From: Dysidea avara
Lineage: Eukaryota; Porifera; Demospongiae; Dictyoceratida; Dysideidae
DNA length: 64,000 nucleotides
Reading direction: 5' to 3'
Assembly (NCBI RefSeq): GCF_963678975.1
Contig: NC_089272.1
Location: 58,419,574 to 58,483,573, forward strand
How positions within the stretch are numbered: position 1 is the first letter of the stretch; the number at the start of each line of letters is the position of its first letter. Below are positions 11,314 to 22,960 of the stretch, piece by piece. The translations under genes were made by a program, and so were the position numbers. The notes beneath the pieces are model-generated. The model saw only the letters and a list, made by a program, of their open reading frames with translations. It had not been told where the DNA came from and ran no database searches.

Positions 11314-11428
11314 TATAGCTCTCCAGTGTCAATTTGATAAGGTGGTGGTAGAACCACAGTGATGGTGTTTGTAGTAGGTGCACGAGGTGGAGACAGTGTA
11401 GTGGGAACTGTTGGATTAACTGTAGGTA
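11314..11428 (-). CDS. receptor membrane-proximal domain, first exon (Pro/Thr-rich linker)
   Basis: CCTTTGCAG acceptor with ATA|GTAAGT donor; phase 1 in, phase 2 out. It encodes a Pro/Thr-rich stretch (VPTVNPTVPTTLSPPRAPTT) typical of a stalk, then a strand with TITVVLPPPYQIDTGEL that leads into the following exon. Confidence 0.65.
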
Positions 11429-11824
11429 CTGCAAAGGAATGATGTTCATTAAATGGTTTATTTTAGCATGGTTCCCAGTACTACATACAAATACATGCAG
11501 GCACCTACACATACATGCAATGCAGGGATAATGACAGGCACAGTGCACTACACATACATACAACTATTAAGTCATATGCTATAATATTATCTTATAAAAA
11601 ATCTAACTACTTAAATGATTTACCAGTAGATACATAAAGGAGTGTGCTAGCATAATATTGAACATAATAGATACTTAAAACTTCAAACATAACACTAGTG
11701 TATTACACAAAATATGTAAGCCTTGGCCCATAAGATCCACGCTTTGAAACTTTGAAAAATGAATGGTATAGTCTAATAGAACAGTTAAATTACATACATA
11801 CACAATAGGTTAGTGCCTACTCAC

Positions 11825-12145
11825 CAGATGTATTAGTTCTGGCAATTATTTCTGTTTCTATAGGAGCATCACTAACTCCTTCTCCTCTCACTGACATGTG
11901 AATAGAATAATCCGTAAAGGTTTCTAATCCTGTCAAGTTTAGGCTGAGCATGTTTCCAGGTACTGTCACTGTGACAAAATCTTCATTTGATATGTTAGGT
12001 GACAATTGAAGCACAAGAGAGTTTATTCTATAATATATGATATACTGTGTCAATTGACTGTTAGGATAAGCGGGATGTTTCCAACTGATGAAAATTGATT
12101 CTGCAGATGATGCCACCGTGCTGAGGTCATTAACAGCTGTAGGGG
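11825..12145 (-). CDS. receptor FN3 domain 2
   Basis: TTTTATAG acceptor and TCTG|GTGAGT donor, both phase 1; 107 codons. FN3 landmarks are in order: APTAVNDL at the start, SIFISWKHP with the conserved Trp, the YIIYYRI strand, LNLTGLETFTDYSIHMSV (the L-x-x-Y region), and a TNTSG end. It is the second of two tandem FN3 domains before the stalk. Confidence 0.8.
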
Positions 12146-12807
12146 CTATAAAATATTACATATATATTAACCCATAATATATGTATGTACTGTAATAGTT
12201 AATGTGGTAGATTATGCAGCTAGATATAAATAATCGACCATATATAAAGCTGTCTTAGTGAAGACGTTGCAAGATAAACATGAGATTGTGCCATAAAGGT
12301 GCCTCCCTAGAACACTAGCTGTGCTGGCTGAATATTGCATATTGTAACAAGGGTATATGTAAGGTAATACATTTTACCATCTTATAGACTATGGGTAGCA
12401 GATCTAAAGATAGACTAAAATTACTGTAGGCTATAAATAGCAGCCACTCAAGGTAATATTACATTACAAATGCTTTGCATCCTCACCACACCCTCCAGAT
12501 TTTATTACTACTATACGCCTTTTGGTTAGTCTTCCAGTGCTAACAGACAGATTAGTTAATGCAGCCTTTACAAATAATCCAACCACTGCACATTAAATTG
12601 GCACATCCTGTGCTTGCATATTGTTCAGTCAACATCTCTGCATTAAAGCCGACCAACAAATTTAAGCTAAGTGGCTTTTGTAATCTTAATTTTTGTTTGT
12701 GCACCATTATTGTGGCCAATTTTTTGTAAAATTTCGTAAATCTCCTACCATCCTGTATGTGCAATGCCATACATATACTTCATGTGAAAACAATACATTA
12801 CAATGCA
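12146..12807. other. intron, nothing recognised
   Basis: Intronic sequence between the two FN3 exons. No exon, RNA gene or recognised repeat up to the tandem-array element. Confidence 0.4.
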
Positions 12808-13659
12808 TATCAAGACACACGGTAGTGTGTCGTGCGACCCAAGAAGCCGGCGCGTAACACCCGTGAGTGTATTGACAGGAAGAAAGAAAACGCAATTTTC
12901 GCACCTCCGTAGCTCTGTACTGCCTTGATGAAACAAGACGATTTTTGCTGTGGGCACTCCCTCCACCTTCAGCATTCCACATTCCAAATTTGAGCGAAAT
13001 CGCTTCAAGCGTTCCCGAGATATGCGGCTTCAAAAATTGGCTTAGTTTCTTCGTGTTTTTTTTTCTTATCTTTTCGCACACTTACAAAAACTGCTATAAA
13101 ACGCGAACGCCATATCCGATCGCCTTGAAATTTGGCACACAGAAGGGGGATATAAAGGCGCATCTCTGTACCAACTTTGGCTGGAATACGATAAACAGGC
13201 AAAGAGTTATGAGCGATTATTCACGAAAATAACACCAATATGTTGTCACGCCTACAGGGTAAACCGCGTATGGGAAGAAGCTGAAAATCGGTGGGTGAAT
13301 AGGTTAACTATTGAACCTCAAACCTTTTGTGGTTTGAAAGAAATCGAGCTAAAAACCAGGAAGATACAACGAAAAAACCAACAGTGTGTAACAATTACGC
13401 AATCGAGATTAGCTAACAAAAAACGACTGCTTGCCACGCCTACCAGGTAAACTGCTTGGGGTAACGCTTTGAAAATCGCAGTACAGATGGAGTTATCATC
13501 TTAGAAAGGCTCTTCAATGGTGTAGAAGAATCAGACGTAAAGCCACGGAGTTATAACACGAAATCCAACTTGGTGTAGCAAGTGCGAGATCGAGATACTC
13601 TAATAGAGCAGTCATCCTAATAGAGCAGTCATCCTAATAGAGCAGTCATCCTAATAGAG

Positions 13660-16030
13660 CAGTTACCCGAAGAGAATTCAAGAGATCAGTTAGAAACAAG
13701 TAACCTGTATAGAGATCAGCTACAAACAAGTCACCCTGTAGAGAGATCAGCCACAAACAATTCACCCTGTAGAGAGATTAGCTAGAAGAAGTTACCTTGT
13801 AGGGAATTCATGCAACTATAGAAAGAGATAATTCAGCTAGAAGAAATCACCTTGTAGAGTTCAGCTACAAAGAAACTATAATGTAGAGAGTTCAGCTACA
13901 AACAAATCGCCCTGTAGAGAGATCATCTAGGAGAAGTTTCCTTGTAGAGAGTTCAGTTACAAAGAAACCACCATGTAGAGAATTCATTTACAAACTAGTG
14001 ACCCTGTAGAGACATCAGCTAGAAGAAGTTACCTTGTAAAGAGTTCAGCTACATAGAAACCATTCTGTAAAGAGCTCAGCTGCAAACAAATCACCTGTAC
14101 AGAATTCAGCTACAAACAAATCACCCTGTAGAGAGATCAGCTAGAAGAAGTTACCTTATTGATAGTTCAGCTACAAACAAATCACCCTGTAGAGAGATCA
14201 GCTAGAAGAAGTTACCTTGTAGAGAGTTCAGCTACAAAGAAACCATCATGTGGAGAGTTCAGCTGCAAACAAATCACCTGTAGAGAGTTCAGCTACAAAC
14301 TAGTGACCTTGTGGAGACATTAGCTAGAAGAAGCTACCTTGTAGAGAGTTCAGCTACAAAGAAACCATTCTGTAAAGAGCTCAGCTGCAAACAAATCACC
14401 TGTACAGAATTCAGCTACAAACAAATCACCCTGTAGAAAGATCAGCTAGAAGAAGTCACCTTGTAGAGAGTTCAGCTACAAAGAAACCACCATGTAGGGA
14501 GTTCAGCTAGAAGAAGTTACCTTGTAGAGAGTTCAGCTACGAAGAAACCATCATGAAGAGAGTTCAGCTGCAAACAAATCTCCCTGTAGAGAGTTTAGTT
14601 AGAAGAAGTTACCTTGTAGAGAGTTCAGCTACAAAGAAACCATTCTGTAAAGAGCTCAGCTGCAAACAAATCACCTGTACAGAATTCAGCTACAAACAAA
14701 TCACCCTGTAGAGAGATCAGCTAGAAGAAATTACCTTGTAGAGAGTTCAGCTACAAAGAAACCATCATGAAGAGAGTTCAGCTGCAAACAAATCTCCCTG
14801 TAGAGTGTTCAGTTACCTTGTAGAGAGTTCAGCTACAAAGAAACCATCATGAAGAGAATTCAGCTACAAACAAATCACCCTGTAGAGAGATCAGCTAGAA
14901 GAAGTCACCTTGTAGAGAGTTCAGCTACAAAGAAACCACCATATAGAGAGTTCAGATGCAAACAAATCACCCTGTAGAAAAATCAGCTACAAACAAATCA
15001 CCCTGTAGAAAGATCAGCTAGAAGAAGTCACCTTGTAGAGAGTTCAGCTACAAAGAAACCATCATGAAGAGAGTTCAGCTGCAAACAAATCTCCCTGTAG
15101 AGAGTTCAGTTAGAAGAAGTTACCTTGTAGAGAGTTCAGCTACAAAGAAACCATTCTGTAAAGAGCTCAGCTGCAAACAAATCACCTGTATAGAATTCAG
15201 CTACAAACAAATCACCCTGTAGGGAGATCAGCTAGAAGAAATTACCTTGTAGAGAGTTCAGCTACAGTAAAAAGAAACCACCATGTAGAGAGTTCAGCTG
15301 CAAAGAAATCACCCTGTAGAAAATTCTGCCACAAACAAATTGCCCTGTAGAAAGATCAGTTAGAAGAAGTTATCTTGCAGAGAGTTCAGCTATAAACAAA
15401 TCACCATGTAGAGAGTTCAGCTAGAAGAAATTACCTTGTAGAGAGTTCAGCTACAAAGAAACCATCATCTAGATAGTTCAGCTGCAAACAAATCACCTGT
15501 AGAGAGTTCAGCTACAAACAAATCTCCCTGTAGAGAGATCAGTTAGAAGAAGTTACCTTGTAGAGAGTTCAGCTACAGTAAAAAGATATCACCATGTAGA
15601 GAGTTCAGCTGCAAAGAAATCACCCTGTAGAAAATTCTGCCACAAACAAATTACCCTGTAGAAAGATCAGTTAGAAGAAGTCACCTTGTAGAGAGTTCAG
15701 CTACAAAGAAACCATCATCTAGATAGTTCAGCTGCAAACAAATCACCTGTAGAGAGTTCAGCTACAAACAAATCTCCCTGTAGAGAGATCAGTTAGAAGA
15801 AGTTACCTTGTAGAGAGTTCAGCTACAAAGAAACCATTCTGTAAAGAGCTCGGCAGCAAAAAAATCACCTGTACAGAATCCAGCTACAAATAAATCACCC
15901 TGTAGAGAGAACAGCTAGAAGAAGTTACCTTGTTGATAGTTCAGCTACAAACAAATCACCCTGTAGAGAGATCAGCTAGAAGAAGTTGTCTTGAAGAGTG
16001 TTCAGTTACACAGAAACCACCATGGACAGT
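13660..16030 (+). repeat. minisatellite array of ~30-31-bp monomers
   Basis: About 75 units of the type GTAGAGAGTTCAGCTACAAA followed by CAAATCACCCT. Monomers fall into recurring subtypes distinguished by the middle: CTACAAAGAAACCATCAT, CTGCAAACAAATCACC, CTAGAAGAAGTTACCTT and CTACAAACAAATCACCC. They follow in a loose higher-order cycle. The period is not a multiple of three and stops occur, so it is not a coding repeat. Confidence 0.9.
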
Positions 16031-16160
16031 TCTGCAATAAATATATGTATTATATATATAATTTGTACATTTACTGATAAAATCAGAAATATTTAAGGTC
16101 CATCTGCTTCATCTTTTCTTCTTCCTGTGGTAAAGAAAAAAAGATAGGTTAAAAAGTCCC

Positions 16161-16187
16161 AAAGCCGGCCATAGGCCGGCTTTGGGG
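16161..16187. repeat. GC-rich hairpin of the element right flank
   Basis: CAAAGCCGGCCATAGGCCGGCTTTG is an inverted repeat. In copy 2 it is reduced to CCCCAAAGCCGGCTTTGGGG (33456-33477 region), and in copy 3 it is kept with one mismatch (near 63920-63948). It could form a stable stem in RNA or DNA. Confidence 0.7.
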
Positions 16188-16211
16188 TATACAAATACAA
16201 AAAGAAGTGAA

Positions 16212-16542
16212 ATCTAATCCAAAACAGCCAAGCTGTAAAAAAACAGTGCGGTCCTCAAAAAGGCTATGGTGAAAAAAGATGTGAAATCCAAGGTGGCGGC
16301 CAAGAAATGGCTGTGATGGTAGGTTAATGGTAAAAATTTTAATAACGACAATTCAGGTGAATTTTGTGCCAATTGACCAAGCGGCACCACAATTCACCTG
16401 AATTGTTGTTATTAAAACTTTTACCATTAACCTACCATCACAGCCATTTCTTGGCCGCCACCTTGGATTTCACATCTTTTTTCACCATAGCCTTTTTGAG
16501 GGCCGCACTGTTTTTTTACAGCTTGGCTGTTTTGGATTAGAT
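16212..16542. repeat. long foldback, arms ~155 bp
   Basis: 16212-16371 and about 16384-16542 are almost perfect inverted copies with a tiny loop (around AATTGACCAAG). Copy 2 of the element has only the left arm and ends at the tip (GTGCCGCTTGG). Transcription through this would give a long double-stranded RNA. Confidence 0.85.
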
Positions 16543-16772
16543 ATATATATATATATATACACCTTTCTAGTATATATACATACATGTATATATGTTACCG
16601 GGCCTGCAAATTTCAGTACTTATTCAACATTTAGTTGGCTGTGTTACACAAGTGACAGAATGCAAATATTCTATCATTATTACTGAGATATGACTTGTGA
16701 TGTGTTAGGATATACTTGTGCCCACACGTCCTATTTTTGCAGGCCTGGTCACATTTACGTACAGTAATGTAC

Positions 16773-17096
16773 CTCCACTAGGAGTTTGATCCATAATTTG
16801 AACTGGTCCGATACTGATATTGTATCTTCTATTAATAGTTGTGATTGTAATGGTATAGTTAGTGAAGTAAAGAGCATTAGAAATACTGTAACTTGCTTGT
16901 CTTTTATCCTCCAACCTGATACTAAATGAACCACTATATAATGGTCCAATTGTGTAAGCTGAAGAGAATGAGTAATCTAAAATTTGATAAAATGATCCAT
17001 TGTCTGAAGGTGGAGGCATCCAAGTAATAGTATAAAGCCCAGTGGTGGCATTGAATGGAGTGAACTGTGCTTGCAAATTTGAAACTAGCCCAGGAG
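16773..17096 (-). CDS. receptor FN3 domain 1
   Basis: GTTTTCAG acceptor and GGAG|GTACAT donor, both phase 1; 108 codons. FN3 features: APGLVSNLQAQF, the Trp in YTITWMPPPSDNG, the tyrosine strand ILDYSFSS, ISNALYFTNYTITITTINR near the end, and QTPSG before the donor. Several N-x-S/T sequons are present. A donor slightly further on (TAC|GTAAAT) would be phase 0 and would not fit the next exon. Confidence 0.78.
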
Positions 17097-17262
17097 CTGA
17101 AAACATAATATGCAGTTATGTATATAATTCCACTATTAAGTTTAAATGCATAATAAAATTTCTGCAGGTTACAAACAAGTGAAATGACTAAATAACTGTC
17201 ATAAAGTACAGCTGTGTATTACAAACAAACAAAATCCCATAAGATACTCTTATTTTATGAAT

Positions 17263-17940
17263 GGTGAGGAGGTGAGATCTGTGTCTAATGCTAAGTATTT
17301 AGGAGTTACTCTGGATGAGTAATTAACATTCAATGAACATATTAAGAAGATTGCTAATGAAGCAAATCAAGTTAAGTCTTTTTACAAAGAAACATTGGTT
17401 CTTGTCCAGCTATGGTAAAAGAAACCTGCTATAAGTCTATGGTAAGGCCAGTTGTGGAATATGTCAGTGCCGTGTGGTCACCATTTACGAAGACATACAT
17501 TAATCTGATTGAATCAGTTCAGCGTAGAGCTACAAGGTTTGTGACTAGTGATTATGGCTTTACAGTACATCTAGTATTAAGGGGATGTTGAAATCGCTTG
17601 GCTGGATGTCTTTTGAATGTAGATGAGAAATATTCTGGTGTATTATGCTTTTTAAAATTTTGTGTAACAAATTTTCTATCCCCAACCACTACCTTCCTAC
17701 ACCATCAACTACATGTACAAGATGACATTCTCATAGATTCAGACAGGTGCCAGCTCACATAATGTATATTTACACTCATTTTCCTGCCACTATCAAATTA
17801 TTGAACAGCTACAACAATTGAAGCACAAAATACAGATGACTTTAAGAAAGGGATTGTGAAATATTATGTATCAACCCAGCTATGGACTTGTACACTTGAC
17901 TTGTACACTCCTTTTGTACATATCTGCGCGTATGTACTCC
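17263..17940 (+). pseudogene. LINE reverse transcriptase 3' fragment, broken
   Basis: The plus strand encodes, with stops and frame changes, the C-terminal part of a non-LTR retrotransposon RT region: AKYLGVTLDE, HIKKIANEANQVKSF, CYKSMVRPVVEYVSAVWSPF, LIESVQRRATRFV and LKSLGWMSFE. The VRPxxEYxxxVWSP and QRRATRF motifs are characteristic. It lies in the intron between Ig6 and FN3-1, in the opposite sense to the gene. Dead. Confidence 0.75.
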
Positions 17941-17950
17941 CTTTTTAAAA

Positions 17951-18145
17951 TTTATTTATTTATTATGGCTTTACAGCAAAGGTCTGTAGGACACTTGGGC
18001 CTACAGCCTGTCTAAAGTTGTTACAGAAAGTGTGTTTGAAAAGGTGGAGAAAGGAGAAAAAATGCATGACTAGACCTGGGCAGCCTTGAACCTGCAGCCA
18101 TCCGATTAACGCTCAAACACTTACAGGATTCTGCCAAGTAGTCAG
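17951..18145 (-). mobile_element. tRNA-derived SINE, copy B
   Basis: Matches 5351-5560: TTTATTATGGCTTTACAGC tail, GGTCTGTAGGAC, GGAGAAAGGAGAAAAAATGC, and the tRNA-like head with the complement of GGTTCAAGGCT as B box. A further tail-only fragment (TTTATTAAGGCTTTACAGCT, then GTGCTGAAGGTCTG) is at 18244-18285. Confidence 0.7.
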
Positions 18146-18285
18146 GATGTTTTCTCCTTGTCATTTTCATGTATATGCCATAGAAACACTAGAGAGTGAC
18201 TTATTATCTCAAAGTACCCCTTTTGGAACCAAATGGATATTAGTTTATTTATTAAGGCTTTACAGCTGAAGTGCTGAAGGTCTGA

Positions 18286-19271
18286 TTAAACATTGTGTGA
18301 AACTTTCAAGTTAATAGCATGCTGGAAGGTCACATTACAGTTGGTCAAAGTTAAAGAATCAGATGTGTGTGGAAGCCTGGTTTTGTCAAATTCAGTCTAA
18401 ACACACACTCACATCTGCAACATATTTTCCTTGTTAATGCATGAGTAGCATATTTAGATGCCACAAACTTATTTAAAGCACTTGCGCTCAATAGATAGCT
18501 ACTCTACTGTATAATATAGTCAACAATTAATCAAAGTCAAGGCCTCGACCAGAAAACATTCAAGCAGTTAGCCACTTGTACTGCTGTATGTCACCCTATC
18601 TTGGCAGCTAAAAAAAACTGTTACACTCATGCAATGTACATATTGTTGTGGGAACTACAGTGTAGTCTTGACACTCACTTCCTACTACTTGGGTCTCCCT
18701 TACTCTTTGCAGGCATTAATTTTGTACCAAAAAAAGCAAATTTAAACAGATTTGCACAATGTGGAAAAATGCACATGGACATGGGTGGTCTCATGCACTA
18801 GATTAGCCTTATGTTATATTGGTCTGTCCACACCTGCATGGTATTTTACTTGTAGCAGTACTTTAAGTAGCATGATATTACAAAACATTATTGTCATCAA
18901 GAGTCATGGTAGTGAGTCATGTTGCCCAGGAAGTAAACAAATGTCAGAGAAAACTGTAATACCATCTGCTGGAGCAATACATTTACCTTCACAAAATTGA
19001 CTTATTGTTGATTGAGCAAAAAAAATCTCAGTAGCAGTAGCAGCAGCAGCAAACACACAATTTATAATGCAATCAAAGAAAGTGATACACTGGATAGATA
19101 GGTAGGTAGTTGTATAGTACAGTATTAACATTTTTTCTTAGCTACACCTGATATCAGTATTAAGTTGCCAGTTATATACTGTCATGGATGTATCCTTTTA
19201 TGTAATCAAGCTGTTTTGTATGGAGATTATACAGTATATAGGTACACAAAAAAGACAGCATGACGCCATAC
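18286..19271. other. intron, nothing recognised
   Basis: Between receptor exons Ig6 and FN3-1. A short AGCAGTAGCAGCAGCAGC triplet run occurs near 19031. No exon is supported. Confidence 0.4.
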
Positions 19272-19574
19272 CACAGAGGGGGAAATTTTCTGAAGTTTCA
19301 TCTGTTTGGAGCATTCCATCAACAATGTTAGTAGCTACACAGCCATATTCATTTGCATCATCATTGGTGATATTGATGATAACCAGGATTTCTCCCATAA
19401 CGCTATATTTACTACTATCAGTTATATTAATCCTTCTGTCATTATCATCGCCACCCATAAACCAACGAATGGTTGGCTGAGGTACACCAGTGACTACACA
19501 CATCAGGCTACTATTTCTTCCATTAATTAGACAATCATCTTCAACAGCAACTATTTTAGTAATTTCAGCTGGAA
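19272..19574 (-). CDS. receptor Ig-like domain 6
   Basis: ACTGTAG acceptor and TGTG|GTATGG donor, phase 1 to 1, 101 codons. A complete I-set-like Ig domain: first Cys in SSLMCVVTG, Trp in PTIRWFMGG, the LVIINITNDDANEYGCVATN signature with the second Cys, and DGMLQTDETSE at the end. Confidence 0.82.
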
Positions 19575-19629
19575 CTACAGTATATATATTTAATTCATTT
19601 TGTCATCTACGTATGTTATATTCACTAAC

Positions 19630-19737
19630 CTTCAAGGAGATGCAAGAAAGATATCTGAATAGTGCCACCTCTGTTTGTGATGTTTGCAGTATATAGACCT
19701 GAATCCTCAGCAGTGAAGTCAGTTACTTGTAACTCTA
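19630..19737 (-). CDS. receptor Ig-like domain 5, third exon
   Basis: Acceptor ACCTAG and donor GAAG|GTTAGTG, phase 1 to 1, 36 codons. It supplies the end of the Ig fold: VELQVTDFTAEDSGLYTAN, then ITNRGGTIQISF. The D-x-G-x-Y motif is kept, but the position of the second Cys (two residues after Tyr) is Ala or Thr (YTAN). Confidence 0.68.
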
Positions 19738-20052
19738 CTAGGTAAGACACTGGACATATTGTAGTATTGTGGGGTCTACAATAGGATAACAGTGAAACAC
19801 ATGATAACTAACTTGTAATTGCATAGGAGAGTGCTGTAAGTTCACAAAAGAGGGTATAATTGTACAGAAAGTCCATAGCTTATTCTATTCCAATAATTCA
19901 CTGTATTACAAATTCAGTATAAAATACCTACCCACAAATCTAACCCATTTTTTGCAGTATGCATGCATTCTCTGATTTACACTTCAATACTCACTGTAAC
20001 AGTTATTTGCATGCATAGTGAGGGACGTACTGTATACAACCAAACACAGTAC

Positions 20053-20126
20053 CTTCGTTTCTTGAGGTAGATACGTAAAAGGTCAGATTTATAATCAGTT
20101 TGAACCCCGTTGTGTAGCATACACTG
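20053..20126 (-). CDS. receptor Ig-like domain 5, second exon
   Basis: TTTTACAG acceptor and GAAG|GTACTG donor; phase 2 in, phase 1 out, 74 nt. It encodes SVCYTTGFKLIINLTFYVST-like strands that bridge the first and third exons of this domain. Support comes from the agreement of phases on both sides rather than from a domain signature. Confidence 0.5.
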
Positions 20127-20248
20127 CTGTAAAATCTGAAGGTGTTTGTGGACATTAAATTTTCAATTGTTGTTAGAGTATTCATGGCTACCAGAGTGTC
20201 TGATACTTGCTTGTAAATTTCTATATGGCAGTACACAATAAGCATTAC

Positions 20249-20627
20249 CTGATTGTAAAACTCCGCCTATCTGATGTTGTCGTGGTGTTTCCTTGTCCTG
20301 TAAATGGACATGAATCAGTTGAATTTTCAGATGTAGCAAAACATTCTACAGCAGTTGAATTACCCGACTGAAATGTATTAGCAGTTGAATTTCCTGATTG
20401 AGCAGTAGAATTTCCTGATTGAGCAGTAGAATTTCCTGATTGAGATGTAGTAACAGTGGAATTTCCTAATTGAGATGTAGTAAAGTTAGTTGGTATATCA
20501 ATCCTGTCAGAGTTTAGTGTCCAGACCACTTCTGGTGCAGGGTCAGCAGTAACTTCAATGGTGATGGTAAGATTGTTTCCTGGAGGCACTGTACCATTTT
20601 CAGACATTTTCACGACTACAGGTCCAA
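20249..20627 (-). CDS. receptor Ig-like domain 5, first exon, with NST repeats
   Basis: CTCTGTAG acceptor and ATCAG|GTAATG donor; phase 1 in, phase 2 out. It opens like an Ig domain (VGPVVVKMSENGTVPPGNNL, PAPEVVWTLNSD with the Trp). A loop follows, built from repeats of Q-S-G-N-S-T-A, giving a row of N-glycosylation sequons, and then TSDRRSFTI. The usual first Cys position is Val or Thr (ITIEVTADP). Taken with the missing second Cys in the third exon, this domain seems to lack the core disulphide. Confidence 0.68.
20350..20480 (-). repeat. 21-bp coding minisatellite encoding AQSGNST units
   Basis: On the plus strand the unit reads GCAGTAGAATTTCCTGATTG, repeated in near-identical form, with more diverged flanking units. 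Because 21 is a multiple of three, it expands and contracts in frame, adding or removing an Asn-Ser-Thr glycosylation site each time. Confidence 0.8.
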
Positions 20628-22238
20628 CTACAGAGTAGACAAAAGACACTAACATGATACAGTCCATGCAAATCATCTGCAGTTGTATAGTAACAAGTTT
20701 TAGTGTACAAATGAATGTGTTGAAATTTAAAGATTTGTTCATTTAAGAGCATTTGATTGTAGAATCAAAACATTTAAATTGTGCTGGTGAGAATCCAATG
20801 TCTAGAATCAAGTGCACATGCAGCTGGAAGTGCTACAGGACATGATACTCACCAGGTGTAAAGTTGATATAACTTCTACCTACTACACTTCTGATGTCTA
20901 AGATCAGATGCACATGAAGCCAGAAGTGCTACACACACAACAGGTGCAAAGTTTACAGCCATAAAACTCATACTTCATGGTAACGTTTATACTCAGTTTA
21001 CTGTCTGTAAGAAGGAGTACTTCAACAAGTATATACTGTATGGAAGTGCTTAGAATAATAATACATGCACACCTATTTTCCTTAGACTAAAGAATGCTTA
21101 AAACATTCAAATTATTTACAGTTATTCATTCAAACATTCAAATCCTCAATTGCAGCATTCATTTATACACTAATTTGTGCCTGCTATTATACAAAATTAA
21201 ACATACAAACTTATGTAGCTTCAATGATCCTTAGTCTTTAAAATGTACATTCATTGTATCATAACTTCCCAGTCCAAATTAATTTCACACCATAGTTATC
21301 ACTATGTGGTATATAAGAATTTTTTGATGCTGAAAAATATGGCCTGTTTGCAGTCTGTTTGTATGGTGCAGGTACAGTAAATATAATACTACAAGTGGTA
21401 TGTGTACAAGTGGTGGGTTGTTACTTTTAAACCCACACATACACACACATGTGCATGCATGTAAACACACCAACACGTACGCAAACATGCCCGCACACAT
21501 GCACGCATGCAAACACACACAAATGTACACGCAAACATGCACATGCACACATACATGTACACATGCACGCACACATATACACACACAAACACAAACACAC
21601 ATGCAACTAACACATGCAGGGTTACCAGGAGAATTTAGAGCACCTAGGGCAAATTTAGAATGTGCACATGGATAAGTCTGATACCTTCAGCATTTTAAGA
21701 TGCCAACTTGGAGGGAAGGGGAGGGGATCTGGGGGGCATTCCTCCTAGGCAATTTTGATAACTAGATACAGTGATTTCAATAGTTTATCACAGCATAACT
21801 GATGACTGTTGTATTAGGGGTATCTTGAGCTTGCATAAGCTTTCTGCCAAATACAGGAAATTATTACTTATTGAACATTGAGGCTTACTGAGGCTTCTTG
21901 TGTCTCCAAGTCTACAGGGAAAGATTTACACTGTTGTTTATACTTTTTATGTGTGGACTGCACTAACGTAGCTATGAATCGTATCCTCTGGAGGCCCCTT
22001 ACAAAGTGGGGCCCAGGGAAAAATTTCCCAGTTGCCCCCTCTCAGCAGCCTTGAACACATGCAAACAACACAAAGACACACTTGGGATTTAGAACTGAAA
22101 AATTCTATTTTAAAAAATAAAATGAGTAAGGGAACATTTAGCTGCATTACTTTAAGATTTAACCCAAGAGCTTCTTAGATCAACAGCCCAATTTAGTAAT
22201 ACACTCCTGAACTGTAAAAACCTTAAAAATGTATATAT
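20628..22238. other. intron with a (CA)n-rich tract
   Basis: The only structured part is about 21430-21605, an imperfect CA/CATG-rich microsatellite that produces long open frames on both strands (21285-21675). These frames are artefacts of the repeat. Nothing else is recognised. Confidence 0.5.
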
Positions 22239-22455
22239 ATACACAGTAAGAATGAACTAGTGAAGATCACTACTAATGTCTGCCACAATATTCACTATTT
22301 TTGTGTAGTGACGTTCACTACTATGTAATGAGGGTCACTACAAAAGAGTAGTGAAGGACACTAAAAAAGTAGCAAACATCAGTACTTAAAACAATTAGTA
22401 TTGTGACAGAAATTACACTGTAGTAGTGAAATTCACTACTAATTTTTTACAGTGT
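22239..22455. mobile_element. MITE-like inverted repeat rich in CACTACT
   Basis: The left part (ACACAGTAAGAATGAACTAG, ATCACTACTAAT) and right part (AAATTCACTACTAATTTTTT, ACAGTGTA) are imperfect inverted copies, and the interior repeats TCACTAC and GTAGTGA. Related sequence occurs at 34711-34745 and 47165-47209. Boundaries uncertain. Confidence 0.45.
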
Positions 22456-22960
22456 ACTTGCAAAAAATGTAATTGTCATTATTCTTATCACACGGTTTCA
22501 CTGACTAATTTCTTCATTAGAGCATCAAATTTTGAATAGAATAAAGTGTTATATATAAAGCAGATAAAAGTGACAATTTTCTCTGAAGCTCTGTTGAAGC
22601 AAGCATTCTGACTAATTTCAGAAGAGGCTCCATTTCCCCCACTCTAATTAGTCAATGGTTGTAACATAAACTAACTACAACTAATAAAGCAGTCAACAAT
22701 AACAGGCACACTGTACAACTTTTTTTGAAAAACTGCATGTACATGTAGCTATGTAGATACTAATTCATTTGTAACAACAACACAGGCAGAACAGTCTAAA
22801 CACAATCTCAGACCATCTAAAAATTGGAGGATGTGGTGTCAGATTTTTCAGAATGCCCATATGAGATTCTGCTGTATTATTCAAAATGCACTACTGTATG
22901 TAATTTTCATTGCCAATGTTGCCCTGTAACAATCTTGTCACTTGAAAGTATAGGTGATAC

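Larger units (their letters stand above)
12808..16542 (+). mobile_element. tandem-array element, copy 1 (with long terminal hairpin)
   Basis: Three parts: a leader (12808-13587) starting CAAGACACACGGTAGTGTGT; the dispersed box and three CCTAATAGAGCAGTCAT repeats (13588-13660); and an array of about 30-31-bp monomers (about 13660-16030). A right flank follows (16030-16542) with a GCCGGCCATAGGCCGGC hairpin and a foldback of about 155-bp arms. The leader and right flank recur at 31119-33668, and the array and right flank at 61645-64000. Frames in the leader are open on both strands but change freely between copies, so no protein is claimed. The layout (conserved ends, variable internal array) resembles non-autonomous elements known from other invertebrates; the class is not determined. 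Confidence 0.75.

Noticed and set aside
12707..13232. Overlapping open frames on both strands in the tandem-array leader
   Set aside because: The same frames in copy 2 (31072-31780) show many non-conservative changes and a frameshift, as expected for non-coding sequence.
13660..16030. CRISPR-like array
   Set aside because: The whole ~30-bp unit is repeated without unique spacers and the genome is eukaryotic; it is a minisatellite.
21285..21675. Cys/Val- and His/Thr-rich frames
   Set aside because: They are translations of a CA/TG-rich microsatellite on both strands.
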